Below, one piece after another: positions 61,657-64,000 of a stretch of DNA of 64,000 nucleotides (the stretch's first letter is position 1; every line of letters starts with the position of its first letter). The notes under the pieces were generated by a model, which worked only from the letters and a program-made list of their open reading frames with translations, ran no database searches and was not told the origin of the DNA. Source of the stretch: Streptomyces sp. cg36 (GTDB lineage Bacteria > Actinomycetota > Actinomycetes > Streptomycetales > Streptomycetaceae). The position numbers and the translations under genes are program-made. The stretch spans positions 5,580,001-5,644,000 of the forward strand of contig NZ_CP163520.1 in the NCBI RefSeq assembly GCF_041080675.1. Reading direction: 5' to 3'.

Positions 61657-62924
61657 GCGAGGGTTCCCCCGTCGGTCCGGGCCGGGTCCGCCGGGCGCAG
61701 CAGCACCGCGCCCGCCGCGCACAGGGCGAGCGCCGCGGCGGCCGTGCCCAGCGCCGTGCGGTCGCCCCACGCCGTCCACGCCGCGCCGAACGCGATCGAG
61801 CAGACGAACCGGGCCGACGCCTGGCCGGTCTGGATCAACGCCAGCCCGCTGGAGCGCAGTTCGGCCGGGACGGCGCCCGCCGCAGCGGCCATCAGGACGC
61901 CGTCGGTCGCCGCGTAGAAGAGGCCGTGCAGGGCGAGGACGACATAGGGCAGCGCGGCCCCGCGCCAGCCCGGCAGCAGCAGGGCGTACGCGCACAGCAG
62001 GGCCGCGTGGCCGCCCAGGAAGACCTGCCAGCGGCCCACCCGGTCGGCGAGGCGGCCCAGCGGGACGGCGAGCAGCAGGAACGCGGCGGCCGTGCCGAGC
62101 GGCAGCAGTGCGAACCAGCGGTCGGGCACGTCCAGGCGCCGCTGGAGCAGCAGGTAGACGAACGAGTCGCTGACGGTCGCCAGGCCCAACAGGAGGGCGC
62201 AGAGCGCCAGTCGGCGCACCTCGCGCTCCCCGAGCAGCGCGAGCGCCGCCTTCAGCGAGGCGCGCGGGGCGCCGGGGGCCCGCTCGGGCCCGGCCGCGCG
62301 CGCGGGCACGAAGAGCACCAGGACCAGGACGCCGACCGCCGCCACGCAGAAGCTCACCGTGAACACCGCGTCGTAGCCGTCCACCGCCTGACGCAGGATC
62401 AGGAACGCCACCAGCGGGCCGAGCAGGGCGCCCGCCGTGTCCATCGCGCGGTGCACGCCGAAGGCCCGGCCGCGCGCCTCGGGCGCCGAGGCCAGCGAGA
62501 TCATCGCGTCGCGCGGCGCGGTGCGCAGCCCCTTGCCGGTGCGGTCGGCCGCGAGCACCGCGCCGATCACCGGCAGCGAACCGGCCACCAGGAGCAGGGG
62601 TTTGCACACCGCCGACAGGCCGTAGCCGAACACGGCGACGGCCTTGTGGCGCCCGCCCCGGTCGGCCAGGTGCCCGCCGACCAGCCGGACCAGCGCGCTG
62701 AAGCCGTTGTAGACGCCGTCGAGCAGGCCGAACCCCAGCGGGGACAGGCCCAGGCCCGTGACCAGGTAGAGCGGCAGGACGGCGGTGACCATCTCCGAGG
62801 AGACGTCGGTGATCAGGCTGACCGCGCCGAGCGCGAGCACGGTCGGGGCCACGGCGGACCGCCGCCCGGTGGTGAGCCGGGCGGCGGGGGCCGCGGGAGT
62901 GCTGCGGCTGTCTGCTACGTACAC
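61653..62924 (-). CDS. MFS transporter
   Basis: This 423-residue protein has about 12 membrane segments. The MFS loop motif is GGHLADRGGRHKAVAVFGYG, and helix 4-5 carries DRTGKGLRTAPRDAMISLAS, which marks the MFS group with a conserved R-T-A-P-R-D-A stretch. The middle loop is RAAGPERAPGAPRASLKAAL. The substrate is unknown. The GTG at 62924 lies one base from the phosphoesterase stop, and its 3' end overlaps the propeller gene, so three minus-strand genes form one unit. Confidence 0.82.
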   Translation of the reverse strand: MYVADSRSTPAAPAARLTTGRRSAVAPTVLALGAVSLITDVSSEMVTAVLPLYLVTGLGLSPLGFGLLDGVYNGFSALVRLVGGHLADRGGRHKAVAVFGYGLSAVCKPLLLVAGSLPVIGAVLAADRTGKGLRTAPRDAMISLASAPEARGRAFGVHRAMDTAGALLGPLVAFLILRQAVDGYDAVFTVSFCVAAVGVLVLVLFVPARAAGPERAPGAPRASLKAALALLGEREVRRLALCALLLGLATVSDSFVYLLLQRRLDVPDRWFALLPLGTAAAFLLLAVPLGRLADRVGRWQVFLGGHAALLCAYALLLPGWRGAALPYVVLALHGLFYAATDGVLMAAAAGAVPAELRSSGLALIQTGQASARFVCSIAFGAAWTAWGDRTALGTAAAALALCAAGAVLLRPADPARTDGGTLA

Positions 62925-62925
62925 G

Positions 62926-63813
62926 TCAGGAGGCCCAGATGCCCGTGATGTCCGAGGCGTTGGCGGCCTGTCCGGCGTGCGTGGTGCCGTACATGTCCTC
63001 GATGGTGCGGAGCACGTTGTAGTGGTTGTACGTCGTCGAGGACGTCGAGCCGGGGGTGACCGGCTGGCCGTACAGCACGGTCGCGATCCTGTTGCCCGCG
63101 AGCCGGTTGTCCTCGTCGAAGGTGACCACGAGCAGGCTGTTGTGGGTCTTGGCCCAGGTCGCGTAGGCGCCCAGGTTGTTCTTCAGCCAGGTGTCACCGG
63201 TCGAGACCGAGCAGTCGTGCATGTCGCTGCACAGGTTCGGCGTGACGTAGGAGACGGTCGGCAGGGTGGTGAAGTCCGTGGGGAACTGCGCGAACGTCTT
63301 GGCGCTGGACGTCGGCACGTTGGAGAAGCCGAACCACGGGTTGTGCTTCTGCGCGTACTTGCCGCTGCTGCACGTGGTCGAGCCCTGGCTGGGCAGCGAC
63401 TCGTTGTAGCTGGCCCAGGTCCTGCCCTTGGCGATGACCTCGGACGCCAGGTTGGGCGCGGAGGAGAAGCCGACCTTGACGCAGCTGTCGTCCGTGACGC
63501 CCTGGGTGGAGCCGGAGAACATCGCGTAGTAGTTCGGCTGGCTCGGGTGGGTCTCGGCGAACGACTGCGTGAGGTTGGCGCCGCCGCTCTTCAGCGAGTT
63601 GATGTACGGGGCGCTGGAGCTGCCGATGACCTGGTCGTACGCGTGGTTCTCGAAGACCACCACCACCGTGTGGTCGGGGGTGGGGACGGTGGCCGCCGCC
63701 GAGGCGGACGAGCCGCCGAGCCCGGCCCACAGGCCGGCGGACGCGGCCACGAGGCCGACGGCGGAGAAGAGGGCGGTGCGGGTGCGGCGGCGCGGTATGG
63801 ACCAGCCGGACAC
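62926..63813 (-). CDS. secreted phosphoesterase (acid phosphatase/phospholipase C-like)
   Basis: The protein has 295 residues. A signal peptide (RTALFSAVGLVAASAGLWAG) ends near SASA. The catalytic domain starts HTVVVVFENHAYDQVIGSSS and contains NYYAMFSGSTQGVTDD, YVTPNLCSDMHDCSV and VVTFDEDNRLAGN with candidate metal-binding Asp, His and Glu residues. The family includes acid phosphatases and phospholipase C proteins of actinomycetes. The GTG at 63813 is the start. It is the promoter-proximal gene of a unit with the MFS transporter and propeller protein. Confidence 0.82.
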   Translation of the reverse strand: MSGWSIPRRRTRTALFSAVGLVAASAGLWAGLGGSSASAAATVPTPDHTVVVVFENHAYDQVIGSSSAPYINSLKSGGANLTQSFAETHPSQPNYYAMFSGSTQGVTDDSCVKVGFSSAPNLASEVIAKGRTWASYNESLPSQGSTTCSSGKYAQKHNPWFGFSNVPTSSAKTFAQFPTDFTTLPTVSYVTPNLCSDMHDCSVSTGDTWLKNNLGAYATWAKTHNSLLVVTFDEDNRLAGNRIATVLYGQPVTPGSTSSTTYNHYNVLRTIEDMYGTTHAGQAANASDITGIWAS

Positions 63814-63954
63814 GGCGGTACCTCCGGTGTGGGGAATCGTGGGGGGCGGTGCACCGTGAGGGTAGGGCGGCTCTTTTGAGACAGGAAGATCCGTGCACGT
63901 GAAGGTAGTGGGAACGGATGGGGTCGTTCGATGTCCGACGGCCGTCCCGGGGTG

Positions 63955-63994
63955 CCCGCGCGGTTCCCCGCGCCCCCGGGCGCTCGGGGGCGCG
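63955..63994 (+). repeat. copy of the palindromic intergenic repeat at the right edge
   Basis: GCGCGGTTCCCCGCGCCCCC is followed by an inverted GGGGGCGCGG. The neighbouring gene to the right is outside the window. Confidence 0.6.
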
Positions 63995-64000
63995 GCAGGC

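Overview
This window is Streptomyces-type chromosomal DNA. GC content is very high, with strong third-position G/C. Many genes start with GTG and several look leaderless. Recognisable streptomycete genes include a nadE and glnA2-like neighbourhood, efeUOB, an Rsm22-family gene, npdG, map and panB. The window splits into an accessory left end (about 1-10,331) with visibly lower GC, and a mostly core region to the right.

Left end: a truncated XRE-type regulator (1-588) is followed by a decayed serine recombinase (827-1890). The recombinase has a one-base frameshift inside a perfect palindrome. Its C-terminal half appears to be replaced by the C-terminus of a phage major capsid protein, so it looks like a collapsed prophage. 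An RNB-family exoribonuclease comes next, then the RNase P RNA gene rnpB (3822-4230).

The most interesting segment is a 6.1 kb island (about 4203-10331) inserted at the 3' end of rnpB. The last 29 bp of rnpB are repeated exactly at 10303-10331, and both ends carry similar arm-type repeats. The island has no integrase. It encodes an apparent graspetide (omega-ester RiPP) operon on the minus strand: two tiny translationally coupled proteins, an 86-aa TgmA-like precursor, an ATP-grasp ligase, a PIMT-like methyltransferase of the type that makes aspartimide, and a small unknown protein. A possible HEPN-type protein (RX4H motif) lies further downstream on the same strand. A divergent XRE/TPR regulator and a small repeat protein complete the island.

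From 10,485 to 18,400: a SnoaL-like protein, PhzF, SDR, Bcr/CflA-type efflux, Rsm22-like methyltransferase, dimethylargininase, TetR and a primase/polymerase-like protein. From 18,400 to 31,080 there is an iron and heme acquisition block: efeO-efeB-efeU plus a lipoprotein, a heme ABC transporter (hmuTUV-like), two HtaA surface proteins and a heme oxygenase. One HtaA protein ends in an LAxTG sortase signal. DtxR-type iron boxes are visible at three promoters. Together these genes could relay heme from the wall, through the membrane, to cytoplasmic degradation.

From 31,129 to 46,110: map, MFS, npdG, a site-2 protease, a large AfsR/BTAD regulator, a DrrAB-type exporter, panB, an endonuclease/phosphatase-fold membrane protein and nadE. 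From 46,200 to 54,310: a probable copper/periplasm group (multicopper oxidase, DUF6153-like, DUF305, DUF3105 proteins) interrupted by an S53 peptidase. From 54,600 to the end: an APC permease, a GlnA2-like glutamine synthetase, small enzymes, membrane proteins, a second MFS transporter and a secreted phosphoesterase. Clusters of a Streptomyces-type palindromic repeat (core TTCCCCGCGCCCC) occupy many 3' intergenic regions.
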